From assembly GCA_028711825.1 (NCBI GenBank), contig JAQTRM010000010.1, positions 8,883 to 29,987 of the forward strand: DNA of 21,105 nucleotides, in the 5' to 3' direction. This DNA is from Candidatus Omnitrophota bacterium (GTDB taxonomy: Bacteria; Omnitrophota; Gorgyraeia; Gygaellales; Profunditerraquicolaceae). The notes under the pieces were generated by a model. It saw only the letters and a list, made by a program, of their open reading frames with translations. It ran no database searches and was not told the origin of the DNA. How positions within the stretch are numbered: position 1 is the first letter of the stretch; every line of letters starts with the position of its first letter. Positions 1 through 7,423 of the stretch are shown one piece after another. Both the position numbers and the translations under genes were made by a program.

Positions 1-14
1 AGCTGATAGCTGAA
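1..14. repeat. AGCTGA-type repeat fragment
   Basis: The window opens with AGCTGATAGCTGAA, the same unit found in the arrays around 19.0-19.4 kb. It is probably the end of a longer array to the left of the window. It lies just before the purB promoter, so it occupies an intergenic position like its relatives. No function is implied. Confidence 0.6.
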
Positions 15-27
15 AAGCAATTTTCAT

Positions 28-55
28 TTGCTAAAGGGCATTTTTTTGCTATAAT
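28..55 (+). promoter_or_regulatory. Probable sigma70-type promoter of purB
   Basis: A perfect TATAAT lies at 50-55, preceded by TG one base upstream (TGCTATAAT, an extended -10). A partial -35, TTGCTA, lies at 28-33 with a 16-base spacer. Transcription would start near 61-63 and give an untranslated leader of about 90 bases before purB. It is the only good promoter upstream of the first purine block, so it probably drives several genes. Confidence 0.55.
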
Positions 56-76
56 TAAGCTTTCAAAAAGAAACAT

Positions 77-121
77 CCCGCGCTAAGAGTTACACCTCGC
101 GCATATAAGGAATTGCGCGGG
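77..121 (+). promoter_or_regulatory. Structured leader of purB (inverted repeat)
   Basis: CCCGCGC at 77-83 pairs perfectly with GCGCGGG at 115-121, enclosing a 31-base loop. The loop itself contains a second CGCGC (97-101) that could compete for the same partner. The element sits between the predicted start of transcription and the purB ribosome site, as a cis-regulatory RNA would. It does not match the purine, ZTP or preQ1-I consensus that I can recall, so its class, and whether it is regulatory at all, is unknown. Confidence 0.35.
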
Positions 122-123
122 TG

Positions 124-145
124 TGCCCTTGTGGGCAAAAGAGGG
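124..145 (+). promoter_or_regulatory. Small hairpin next to purB ribosome-binding site
   Basis: TGCCC (124-128) and GGGCA (133-137) form a 5-bp hairpin with a TTGT loop. It ends three bases before the likely Shine-Dalgarno GAGGG at 141-145. That Shine-Dalgarno is seven bases from ATG 153, which favours 153 over an in-frame GTG at 123 that lies inside the leader structure. Confidence 0.4.
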
Positions 146-152
146 CCTCACG

Positions 153-1442
153 ATGATTGAGCGTTACAGTCTGCCGGAGATGTCCGCAATCTGGCAGGAG
201 GAATTCAAATTTCAGACGATGCTGGCGATTGAAATCCTGGCTTTGGAGGCTTACGCCGCCAGGAAAGTTGTCCCTTCCGAAGCTGTAAAAAGGATCAAAC
301 AGAAAGCCCGTTTTAACCTTTCCCAAATAAAAAAAATCGAAGAGAAAACACAACATGATGTTGTGGCCTTTGTCGCCAACGTCTCGCAATATATAGGCAA
401 AGATGCCCAGTATCTGCATCTGGGGTTGACTTCTTCCGATATCCTGGATACGACCCTTGGCGCGCAGTTAAAAAGCGCCTCTAAAATTTTAATCAAAGAC
501 CTGGAGGGATTGCTTAAGGCCTTGGCTAAAAAAGCGCGTTTTTATAAGAATACCGTCTGTATCGGCCGGACGCACGGGGTGCATGCCGAACCGACGACCT
601 TTGGCTTGAAACTGGCGCTTTGGTATGATGAGACGCGCCGGAACCTGGAGCGTCTTAAGCGTGCCGAAGAAGAGGTTTCCCGCGGCAAGCTTTCCGGTGC
701 GGTAGGGACATATTCAAATATCGAACCCTACGTGGAAGATTACGTCTGCCGTAAGCTTGGATTAAAGCCCGTAAATATCGCCACCCAGATTATCCAGAGA
801 GATATCCACGCGCAATACCTTTCGACCCTGGCGGTGATCGGAGCTTCTTTGGAAAAGTTCGCTACCGAGATCCGGCATCTCCAGAAGACGGAGGTTCTGG
901 AAGCCGAAGAACCTTTCGGCAAAGGCCAGAAGGGTTCAAGCGCCATGCCCCATAAGCGCAACCCGGTGATCTGTGAAAGGGTCTGCGGCCTTGCGCGCCT
1001 CCTGAGGGCAAACGCCCATGCGGCTCTTGAGAATGTGTGTCTTTGGCATGAACGCGATATCAGCCATTCCTCGGTGGAGCGGGTGATTTTCCCGGATTCC
1101 ACTCTGGCCTTGGATTATATGCTGCATAAATTTATCCAGGTTGTCGAAGGGATGAAGGTTTACCCGGAGAATATGCGGCACAACCTCGATAAAACGCGCG
1201 GCCTGATTTTTTCGCAGAGGGTTTTGATTGCTTTAATGAATAAAGGGCTTGCCCGCCCGCGCGCTTATGATCTGGTGCAGAAAGCGGCGATGCAGACCTG
1301 GAAAGGGGAAGGGAGTTTTAAAGAAAACCTTCTCTCTACCGGTTCTTCCAAGTATTTAAACGTCCGGGAACTGGACAAGATATTCGATCTGGACTATTAT
1401 TTGCGTAACGTAGGTAAAATTTTTCATAAGGTCGGTTTATAA
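153..1442 (+). CDS. purB: Adenylosuccinate lyase
   Basis: PurB removes fumarate from SAICAR and from adenylosuccinate, so it acts in both IMP synthesis and the AMP branch, in the cytoplasm. The 429-residue protein has the fumarase/aspartase-superfamily layout. LTSSDILDT and GRTHGVHAEPTTFG, which carry active-site residues, are in the N-terminal half. The signature loop GSSAMPHKRNP is at residues 261-271, with the catalytic serine S262 or S263. The length is normal for the short PurB type. I start at ATG 153 because GAGGG lies seven bases upstream; the in-frame GTG at 123 would add ten unconserved residues. It is the first gene of the purine block, and purSL follows after 32 bases. Confidence 0.96.
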   Translation: MIERYSLPEMSAIWQEEFKFQTMLAIEILALEAYAARKVVPSEAVKRIKQKARFNLSQIKKIEEKTQHDVVAFVANVSQYIGKDAQYLHLGLTSSDILDTTLGAQLKSASKILIKDLEGLLKALAKKARFYKNTVCIGRTHGVHAEPTTFGLKLALWYDETRRNLERLKRAEEEVSRGKLSGAVGTYSNIEPYVEDYVCRKLGLKPVNIATQIIQRDIHAQYLSTLAVIGASLEKFATEIRHLQKTEVLEAEEPFGKGQKGSSAMPHKRNPVICERVCGLARLLRANAHAALENVCLWHERDISHSSVERVIFPDSTLALDYMLHKFIQVVEGMKVYPENMRHNLDKTRGLIFSQRVLIALMNKGLARPRAYDLVQKAAMQTWKGEGSFKENLLSTGSSKYLNVRELDKIFDLDYYLRNVGKIFHKVGL

Positions 1443-1474
1443 TTCAAAACCCTGCCTTTAAAATTTCGTTAACT

Positions 1475-4375
1475 ATGCGGTATAAGATTGAAGTAGTCGA
1501 TAAGCCGGGCGTTTTTGATGCTGTGGGCCAGGGCATAAAAAAAGATATCCGGGATCTCGGAATCGCGGGTGTCAGGGATGTAAAGTTCATCCAGGTTTAT
1601 CTCCTGGAGGGCAGTTTCGCCGAAGCCCAGGTGATCAGCATCTGCAGGGAGCTGCTGATTGATAAAGTTACCCAGGATTATAAGATTATTCCCGAAACTT
1701 TCAAAGAACCTTCCCGCAGCACCCGTCACGTGGTGGAAGTATCTTATCATCCGGGGGTAATGGATCCGGCGGAGGAATCGGTCTTAAAGGGCATCCGGGA
1801 TCTTGGAATACCGGAACCGGAATCGGTAAAGACCGCAAAAAAATATATCATCTCCGGGAAATTGTCTTCCGTCCAGCTTAATACGATCACAGAAAAACTT
1901 CTTTATAACAAGCTTATCCAATATGTGGCAGACCGTTTTACATCTCCCGGTGATGTTAAAAACCTCCCCGGTTATGATTTCAAGCTGGTGACCGTGGATC
2001 TGCTCGGCGCCGCCGACCCGGAATTATTAAAAATAAGCAAAAAAGGCCAGCTCTTCCTGAATTTGAACGAGATGCGGCAGATCCGGGATTATTTCCGCAA
2101 GCTCAAGCGTAACCCTACCGATTGCGAGCTGGAGACGATTGCCCAGACCTGGAGCGAGCATTGTTATCATAAAACTTTCCGCGGGAATATCGATTACCGC
2201 GAGAAAAAATCCGACCCCTGCCTCGGGGATATGAAGATTAAGAGCCTTTTAAAAACTACCATCATGAAGGCGACCCGTAAACTGGATAAAGATTGGTGTG
2301 TTTCGGTGTTTAAGGACAACGCGGGGGTGATTCGTTTCGATAAAGATAATAATGTGTGTTTTAAGGTGGAGACGCATAATCATCCTTCGGCATTGGAGCC
2401 TTTTGGAGGCGCCAATACCGGTATCGGCGGAGTAATCCGGGACGTGATGGGCACCGGGTTAGGCGCCAGGCCGATTTTAAACAGTGATGTTTTTTGTTTT
2501 GCCCCTCCGGACCTGGATTTCAGGGAAGTTCCCTCCGGGGCGCTGCATCCTAAACGGGTGATGAAAGGGGTTGTCAGCGGTGTGCGTGATTACGGCAATA
2601 AAATGGGGATTCCTACCGTTAACGGCGCGGTATTGTTTCATAAAGATTTTGCCGGCAATCCCCTGGTTTACTGCGGCACGGTGGGCATGATGCCCCGGGA
2701 TAAATCGTTTAAAAAAACGAACCGCGGGGATCTGGCGGTAGTGGTCGGCGGGGCAACCGGGCGCGACGGTATACACGGGGCGACTTTTTCAAGCGGCGAG
2801 CTTACTCATGAATCCGAGACTGTCTCAAGCGGGGCGGTCCAGATCGGCAACCCGATCCAGGAGAAAAAGGTTCTGGATACGCTTATTAAGGCGCGCGACC
2901 TGAATTTGTTCAGCGCACTTACCGACTGCGGGGCCGGAGGCCTCTCCAGCGCGATCGGGGAAATGGGGCAGGAGCTGGGGGCGCGGGTGTACCTGGATAA
3001 GGTGCCTTTGAAATATTCGGGTTTAAGTTATATGGAGATTTGGATCTCGGAATCGCAGGAGAGGATGGTCCTTGCGGTGCCCCCGGAGAATATCGACCGG
3101 CTGATCCGGGTTTTTGCCGATGAGAACGTGAACGCCGCGGTGGTCGGAGAGTTTACCGGGACAAAAAAACTTGAACTTTATTACCGGGAAGAACAGGTCT
3201 GCAGCCTGGAGATGGATTTTCTGCACGGCGGGATACCGAGCATCGCCAAAAAAGCGCTTTACCTTCAGATCCGGCACGCTGAACCGAAGATACCCCGCAG
3301 GAAAAATTATACTTCCGATCTTTTGAAGCTCCTTGGCCATTTTGACATTTGCTCCAAAGAGTGGATTGTCCGGCAGTATGACCATGAGGTACAGGGGGGA
3401 TCGGTTATTAAACCCCTGGTTGGATTGAAAAACGACGGGCCGTCGGACGCCAGCGTCACAAAACCATTATTCGATTCAAATAAAGGGTTGATCCTTTCCA
3501 ACGGCATAAATTTCCGTTTTGGGCTGATCGATCCATACTGGATGGCGGCCGGGTGCATTGATGAGGCTTTGCGGCAGATTATCAGCGTGGGCGGATCGCT
3601 AAAAGAAGTGGCGATCCTTGATAATTTCTGCTGGGGCAACCCGGATAAGCCCGACCGTCTAGGAGGGCTGGTGCGGGCGGCGTTCGGCTGTTATCACACC
3701 GCCCTGGCTTACGGGGTGCCTTTTATTTCCGGCAAGGACAGTTTTTATAACGAGTTCAGCGTGCACGGCAGGTCTACCCCTATTCCCGGGACATTGCTGA
3801 TTTCGGCGATCGGGGTAATGGATGATGTATCTAAGTCTATTTCGATGTATGCCAAGGAGGCGGGAAGCCTGGTTTATCTTGTGGGTAATACCCGCGATGA
3901 ATTAGGCGGCAGCCATTATTACGATCTTTACCGGGCTTTAGGGAACCGGGTGCCCCGGGTATATCCCGGAGAGTCCAATAAGGTTTTTTCCGCTTTAAGC
4001 CGGGCATCGCAAAAAGGATTGGTTAAATCCATGCATGATTGTTCCGACGGAGGGCTGGCGGTAGCTCTGGCGGAGATGTCTTTTGCCGGAGGCCTGGGGA
4101 TGGAGGTTTTTCTTTCAGAAGTTCCTTACGTCAAATCCGCGGGAATAAATAATGAAACCCTGCTGTTTTCGGAGTCGCATTCGCGTTTTGTGGTGGAAGT
4201 GGCTGTTGAGAAACAGAGGGAGTTTCAGAAGCAGCTTAAAGGGCTGCCTTGCGGATTAATCGGATGCCTTAATGATAAAGACCGTTTCCGGGTGCGCGGG
4301 ATGGAAGGCGAAGTTTGCCTGGATGCGGATATCGCCAGCCTTAAAGAGGCCTGGCAGGGGCCGTTAAAATGGTAA
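1475..4375 (+). CDS. purL: FGAM synthase, PurS-PurS-PurL fusion
   Basis: This is the synthetase part of phosphoribosylformylglycinamidine synthase, which converts FGAR to FGAM with ATP and ammonia supplied by PurQ, encoded downstream. The 966 residues begin with two PurS-like repeats (about 3-70 and 84-152). Both contain PGVxD, IRDLGI and a matching C-terminal helix, and the second keeps PGVMDP. The PurL catalytic part follows: WSEHC with active-site H229, ETHNHPSALEPFGGANTG from E299, TDCGAGGLSSAIGEMG, GKDSFYNEF from G753, and DCSDGGLAVALAEM. Stand-alone small PurL is roughly 720-740 residues, so the extra length is the doubled PurS. No clear Shine-Dalgarno precedes ATG 1475. The 3' end overlaps the next gene by seven bases. 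Confidence 0.95.
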   Translation: MRYKIEVVDKPGVFDAVGQGIKKDIRDLGIAGVRDVKFIQVYLLEGSFAEAQVISICRELLIDKVTQDYKIIPETFKEPSRSTRHVVEVSYHPGVMDPAEESVLKGIRDLGIPEPESVKTAKKYIISGKLSSVQLNTITEKLLYNKLIQYVADRFTSPGDVKNLPGYDFKLVTVDLLGAADPELLKISKKGQLFLNLNEMRQIRDYFRKLKRNPTDCELETIAQTWSEHCYHKTFRGNIDYREKKSDPCLGDMKIKSLLKTTIMKATRKLDKDWCVSVFKDNAGVIRFDKDNNVCFKVETHNHPSALEPFGGANTGIGGVIRDVMGTGLGARPILNSDVFCFAPPDLDFREVPSGALHPKRVMKGVVSGVRDYGNKMGIPTVNGAVLFHKDFAGNPLVYCGTVGMMPRDKSFKKTNRGDLAVVVGGATGRDGIHGATFSSGELTHESETVSSGAVQIGNPIQEKKVLDTLIKARDLNLFSALTDCGAGGLSSAIGEMGQELGARVYLDKVPLKYSGLSYMEIWISESQERMVLAVPPENIDRLIRVFADENVNAAVVGEFTGTKKLELYYREEQVCSLEMDFLHGGIPSIAKKALYLQIRHAEPKIPRRKNYTSDLLKLLGHFDICSKEWIVRQYDHEVQGGSVIKPLVGLKNDGPSDASVTKPLFDSNKGLILSNGINFRFGLIDPYWMAAGCIDEALRQIISVGGSLKEVAILDNFCWGNPDKPDRLGGLVRAAFGCYHTALAYGVPFISGKDSFYNEFSVHGRSTPIPGTLLISAIGVMDDVSKSISMYAKEAGSLVYLVGNTRDELGGSHYYDLYRALGNRVPRVYPGESNKVFSALSRASQKGLVKSMHDCSDGGLAVALAEMSFAGGLGMEVFLSEVPYVKSAGINNETLLFSESHSRFVVEVAVEKQREFQKQLKGLPCGLIGCLNDKDRFRVRGMEGEVCLDADIASLKEAWQGPLKW

Positions 4376-5055
4376 AGAATAAAATTTGCGCCAAAGGTAT
4401 GCTGGAAAAGGATTTTACGCAGGAAGATACCTGGCGCATATTCAGGATTATGTCGGAGTTTGTGGACGGGTTCGAGGTTCTTTCGAATGTCGGTAAGGCG
4501 GTTTCAATTTTCGGTTCCGCCAGGACCGGCAGAGAGTCGCGTTTTTATAAGCAGGCTGAAGAGATCGCTTATCATATCGCCCGCGAAGGGTATGCGGTAA
4601 TTACCGGAAGCGGTCCGGGGTTGATGGAAGCGGCGAATAAAGGCGCCCGGAAGGCTAAGGGGCAGTCTATCGGGTTGAATATCCACCTGCCGTGCGAACA
4701 ACGGCCGAATAAATATGTGGATACGGCGCTGGGTTTCCGTTATTTCTTCGTGCGTAAAGTGATGTTTGTGAAATACGCCAAGGCGTTTGTGATCCTGCCC
4801 GGGGGGTTCGGGACGCTGGATGAATTTTTCGAAGCGGTAACTCTTATCCAGACCGAGAGAATCAATAAATTCCCGGTAATACTTTTTAACCGCAAGTATT
4901 GGAAGCCGCTCTTGGGGTGGCTGAAAAAGACGGTTTGCGGGTGCGGCAACATTGACCGGGAGGATCTGGAGATATTTATTACGGTCGATGAACCCAGGGA
5001 AGTGGCGCAGGCGATTAAAAAGTTCTACGCGGTCAAGCCGGGGGGTAAGGGTTAA
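4369..5055 (+). CDS. LOG-family nucleotide 5'-monophosphate phosphoribohydrolase
   Basis: The 228-residue protein is a Rossmann-like member of the LOG/TIGR00730 family. It has ITGSGPGLMEAANKGA (79-93), the R129-K130 pair, and the hallmark PGGFGTLDE (144-152). Family members split nucleoside monophosphates into base and ribose-5-phosphate; the plant and actinobacterial ones release cytokinins and E. coli PpnN acts on purine nucleotides. Its place between purL and purQ, overlapping purL by seven bases and ending one base before purQ, suggests a purine-nucleotide salvage or balancing role, which is inference. AGGGG lies eight bases before ATG 4369. ATG at residue 11 is a possible alternative start. 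The true substrate cannot be read from the sequence. Confidence 0.88.
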   Translation: MVKNKICAKGMLEKDFTQEDTWRIFRIMSEFVDGFEVLSNVGKAVSIFGSARTGRESRFYKQAEEIAYHIAREGYAVITGSGPGLMEAANKGARKAKGQSIGLNIHLPCEQRPNKYVDTALGFRYFFVRKVMFVKYAKAFVILPGGFGTLDEFFEAVTLIQTERINKFPVILFNRKYWKPLLGWLKKTVCGCGNIDREDLEIFITVDEPREVAQAIKKFYAVKPGGKG

Positions 5056-5056
5056 A

Positions 5057-5845
5057 GTGTCGAAGCCTAAAGTTTGTATTTTAAGAAGTGCCGGGACAAA
5101 TTGCGACCGGGAGACCGCCGCGGCGTTTGAGATGGCGGGGGCGGATACGGAGCTTTTGCATGTCAACCGCCTGACCTGCGGAGAGAGGGCTTTTAAGGAA
5201 TTTCAGATCCTGGCTTTGCCCGGAGGTTTCAGCTACGGGGATGATGTCGCTTCGGGAAAGATCCTTGCCAATGAATTAAGGTTCAGGCTTTTTGACGGAT
5301 TGCGCGAGTTCATTTCCGGGGGTAAGCTGGTAATCGGTATCTGTAACGGTTTTCAGGTCCTGGTGAAAAGCGGTTTACTGCCGGGGGTCGAATCCGCCTC
5401 CGGAGGATTAAAGCAGGAAGCCAGCCTTATCATGAATGATTCCGGGAAATTCGAGGCGCGTTGGGTATATTTGAAATCCGAAGGCCGTTGTATCTGGACT
5501 AAGGGGCTAAAGGATTTGATCTATCTTCCGGTAGCGCATGGGGAGGGGAAGTTCGTGGTGTCCGGGCAGAAGGTTTTGAACCGCTTGAAAAAGAACCGCC
5601 AGGTTGTTCTCAAATATTGCGACGGAAGAGGCAGGTTGTCCGGGTATCCGGACAATCCTAACGGTTCTTTGGCGGGAATTGCCGGCATTACCGACCGGAC
5701 AGGCAGGGTCCTGGGGTTGATGCCGCATCCGGAAAGGCATATCCTGTCGCTGCAGCATCCGCGTAAAGAAAAACGGGCTGGTCTTAAAGGAGACGGTTTA
5801 GGAATATTTAAAAACGGAGTGGAATATGCCAGAAAGAATTTCTGA
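5057..5845 (+). CDS. purQ: FGAM synthase glutaminase subunit PurQ
   Basis: PurQ is the class I glutamine amidotransferase that feeds ammonia to PurSL. The 262-residue protein starts KPKVCILRSAGTNCDRET. It carries PGGFSYGDD for the oxyanion region, the nucleophile C96 in GICNGFQ, and the His-Glu dyad in MPHPERH (H224, E226). The length fits the longer PurQ subtype rather than the roughly 225-residue Bacillus type. I start at GTG 5057, one base after the LOG stop codon, with AAGGG five bases upstream; the longer open frame from 4952 would add 35 unconserved residues overlapping the LOG gene. The 3' end overlaps purF by 20 bases, so translation is probably coupled. Confidence 0.95.
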   Translation: MSKPKVCILRSAGTNCDRETAAAFEMAGADTELLHVNRLTCGERAFKEFQILALPGGFSYGDDVASGKILANELRFRLFDGLREFISGGKLVIGICNGFQVLVKSGLLPGVESASGGLKQEASLIMNDSGKFEARWVYLKSEGRCIWTKGLKDLIYLPVAHGEGKFVVSGQKVLNRLKKNRQVVLKYCDGRGRLSGYPDNPNGSLAGIAGITDRTGRVLGLMPHPERHILSLQHPRKEKRAGLKGDGLGIFKNGVEYARKNF

Positions 5846-7301
5846 ATGCGGTAAGTACCGGGCTGTCGATATTCGCCGGCCCAGGGAATATTGCGGTTTA
5901 TTCGGGATTACCAATAACCGCCAGGCATCCTGGCTGACTTATCTGGGTTTGTTTGCCCAGCAGCACCGCGGCCAGGAGGCTTGCGGGATCGTAATTAATA
6001 ACCAGGGAACGCTGAATATTCATAAAGATATGGGCCTGGTAAGCGATGTCTTCAGCGAGAAGGTGCTTGGCCGTCTCAAGGGAAATATGGCGGTGGGGCA
6101 TGTGCGTTATTCGACTACCGGCTCCAGCGTGCTGAAGAACGCCCAACCGCTTCTTATTGATTACGCCAACGGTTCGATCTGTATCGCGCATAACGGCAAC
6201 CTTGTGAATTCCTTCGAATTAAGGCAGAAGCTGGAAAAGTCCGGTTCGATTTTTCAGACTACCACGGATTCCGAGCTTGTTATCCATCTTATGGCCCGCA
6301 GCAATAAACGCAGCCTCCAAGACAGCCTGATTTATGCCTTAAGGAGGGTTAAAGGCGCGTATTCTCTGGTAATGATGAACAGTCAGTATTTGATCGGCAC
6401 GCGCGACCCGCATGGTTTCCGGCCTTTGGTTTTAGGCCGCCTGGGTTCTTCGTATTGTTTTGCCTCGGAGACCTGCGCTTTCGATCTGATCGGGGCAAAA
6501 TTTATACGGGAAGTTAAGCCCGGGGAGATCGTATTTATCAATAATCAGGGAGAGGTCAAATCCATAAGGCCTCCGGAACTGACTGTCAGCCATTACGCGT
6601 TCTGCGCCTTTGAACACATTTATTTTTCACGGCCGGATTCGAATGTTTTCGGCCAGACGGTGCATACTGTCAGGCGCAAGTTCGGGGCGCAGCTGGCTAA
6701 AGAACATCCGGTTGCGGCGGATTTCGTGATTCCGGTCCCGGATTCGGGATTCTCAGCGGCCCTGGGCTATTCCCAGGAGTCCGGGATACCGATGGAACAG
6801 GGGATTATCCGTAATCACTATGTCGGGAGGACCTTTATTCAGCCGGCGCAGGATGCCCGCGATATGGGGGTGCGGGTGAAATTCAATACCTTAAAGGATA
6901 TTTTAAAAGGCAGGCGTATTATTGTAGTCGACGATTCTATTGTGCGCGGCACGACCTCTAAAATTCGTGTGCGGAATTTGCGTAAAGCCGGGGTTAAGGA
7001 GGTGCATTTAAGGATTTCCTGTCCCGCGCACCGTTATCCTTGTTTTTACGGAATAGATTTTCACCGTTCCAGCGAACTGATCGCCAATAAATACGATACT
7101 CTGGAAAAGATCAGTAAATACCTTGAAGTCGACAGCCTGGGGTATTTAAGCCTTTCCGGCATGTTGAGTTGTTTGAACGGCGGGCAGAAAAATTATTGCA
7201 CCGCCTGCTGGACGGGAAAATACGCGGTAAGAGCGGAGAAAAGGCACAGTAAGTTCTCTTTGGAAAGGCGCTGTTGCGGCCAGGGGGAATTGCAAACGTA
7301 A
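5826..7301 (+). CDS. purF: Amidophosphoribosyltransferase (Fe-S type, with propeptide)
   Basis: PurF makes phosphoribosylamine from PRPP and glutamine, the first committed purine step. The N-terminal Ntn glutaminase begins with C23 in CGLFGITNNRQ, so 22 residues must be removed to expose the catalytic cysteine, as in Bacillus-type PurF. The C-terminal phosphoribosyltransferase has the PRPP loop VVDDSIVRGTT (368-377). Cysteines at 260, 399 or 406, 458 and 461 (CTAC) match the ligands of the structural [4Fe-4S] cluster of the Bacillus class. The Shine-Dalgarno GGAG is at 5816-5819. Bacillus PurF is inhibited by AMP/GMP and inactivated by oxygen; by homology this one may be too. Confidence 0.96.
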   Translation: MPERISECGKYRAVDIRRPREYCGLFGITNNRQASWLTYLGLFAQQHRGQEACGIVINNQGTLNIHKDMGLVSDVFSEKVLGRLKGNMAVGHVRYSTTGSSVLKNAQPLLIDYANGSICIAHNGNLVNSFELRQKLEKSGSIFQTTTDSELVIHLMARSNKRSLQDSLIYALRRVKGAYSLVMMNSQYLIGTRDPHGFRPLVLGRLGSSYCFASETCAFDLIGAKFIREVKPGEIVFINNQGEVKSIRPPELTVSHYAFCAFEHIYFSRPDSNVFGQTVHTVRRKFGAQLAKEHPVAADFVIPVPDSGFSAALGYSQESGIPMEQGIIRNHYVGRTFIQPAQDARDMGVRVKFNTLKDILKGRRIIVVDDSIVRGTTSKIRVRNLRKAGVKEVHLRISCPAHRYPCFYGIDFHRSSELIANKYDTLEKISKYLEVDSLGYLSLSGMLSCLNGGQKNYCTACWTGKYAVRAEKRHSKFSLERRCCGQGELQT

Positions 7302-7302
7302 T

Positions 7303-7393
7303 ATTTTAGCGGGTCCTGCTACTGCGGCATCCTATCGTGCTCGCTTATGTTGGGCGCGGCAGGGGGATTCGCCTTAGTGCCGCCCGCTAAAAT
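7303..7393. repeat. Inverted-repeat element between purF and purM
   Basis: ATTTTAGCGGG (7303-7313) and CCCGCTAAAAT (7383-7393) form a perfect 11-bp terminal inverted repeat around a GC-rich centre. Inner partners also exist: GCGGCA (7324-7329) with TGCCGC (7378-7383), and CCTGC (7315-7319) with GCAGG (7359-7363). The RNA would fold into a long branched hairpin followed by TTTT. It could be a small palindromic mobile element (MITE/REP-like), an RNA stabiliser, or a weak terminator between purF and purM. It contains no open frame of note. Confidence 0.6.
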
Positions 7394-7423
7394 TTTGAAG
7401 TTATGCCGGGAGAAGGAGAGAGA

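Noticed and set aside
77..121. PreQ1-I or purine riboswitch in the purB leader
   Set aside because: TTACACC and CATATAA fragments recall parts of those classes, but the A-rich pseudoknot tail of preQ1-I and the three-way junction core of the purine class are absent.
123..152. Upstream in-frame GTG start for purB
   Set aside because: It lies within the leader inverted repeat, lacks a good ribosome site, and adds residues without family similarity. ATG 153 has GAGGG at the right distance.
4952..5056. Longer N-terminus for purQ
   Set aside because: The extra 35 residues overlap the LOG gene out of frame and are unlike PurQ; GTG 5057 has a ribosome site and fits the family start.
4504..5166. 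220-residue minus-strand frame opposite the LOG gene
   Set aside because: It is antisense to clear LOG and purQ motifs and its translation has no recognisable domain.
7384..7400. Intrinsic terminator after purF
   Set aside because: TTTT follows the hairpin, but the loop is very long and the T run short, and purM follows on the same strand. I kept it only as an inverted repeat.
7403..7423. ATG 7403 start for purM
   Set aside because: It has no ribosome site comparable to AAGGAG before GTG 7424, and PurM similarity begins after the GTG.
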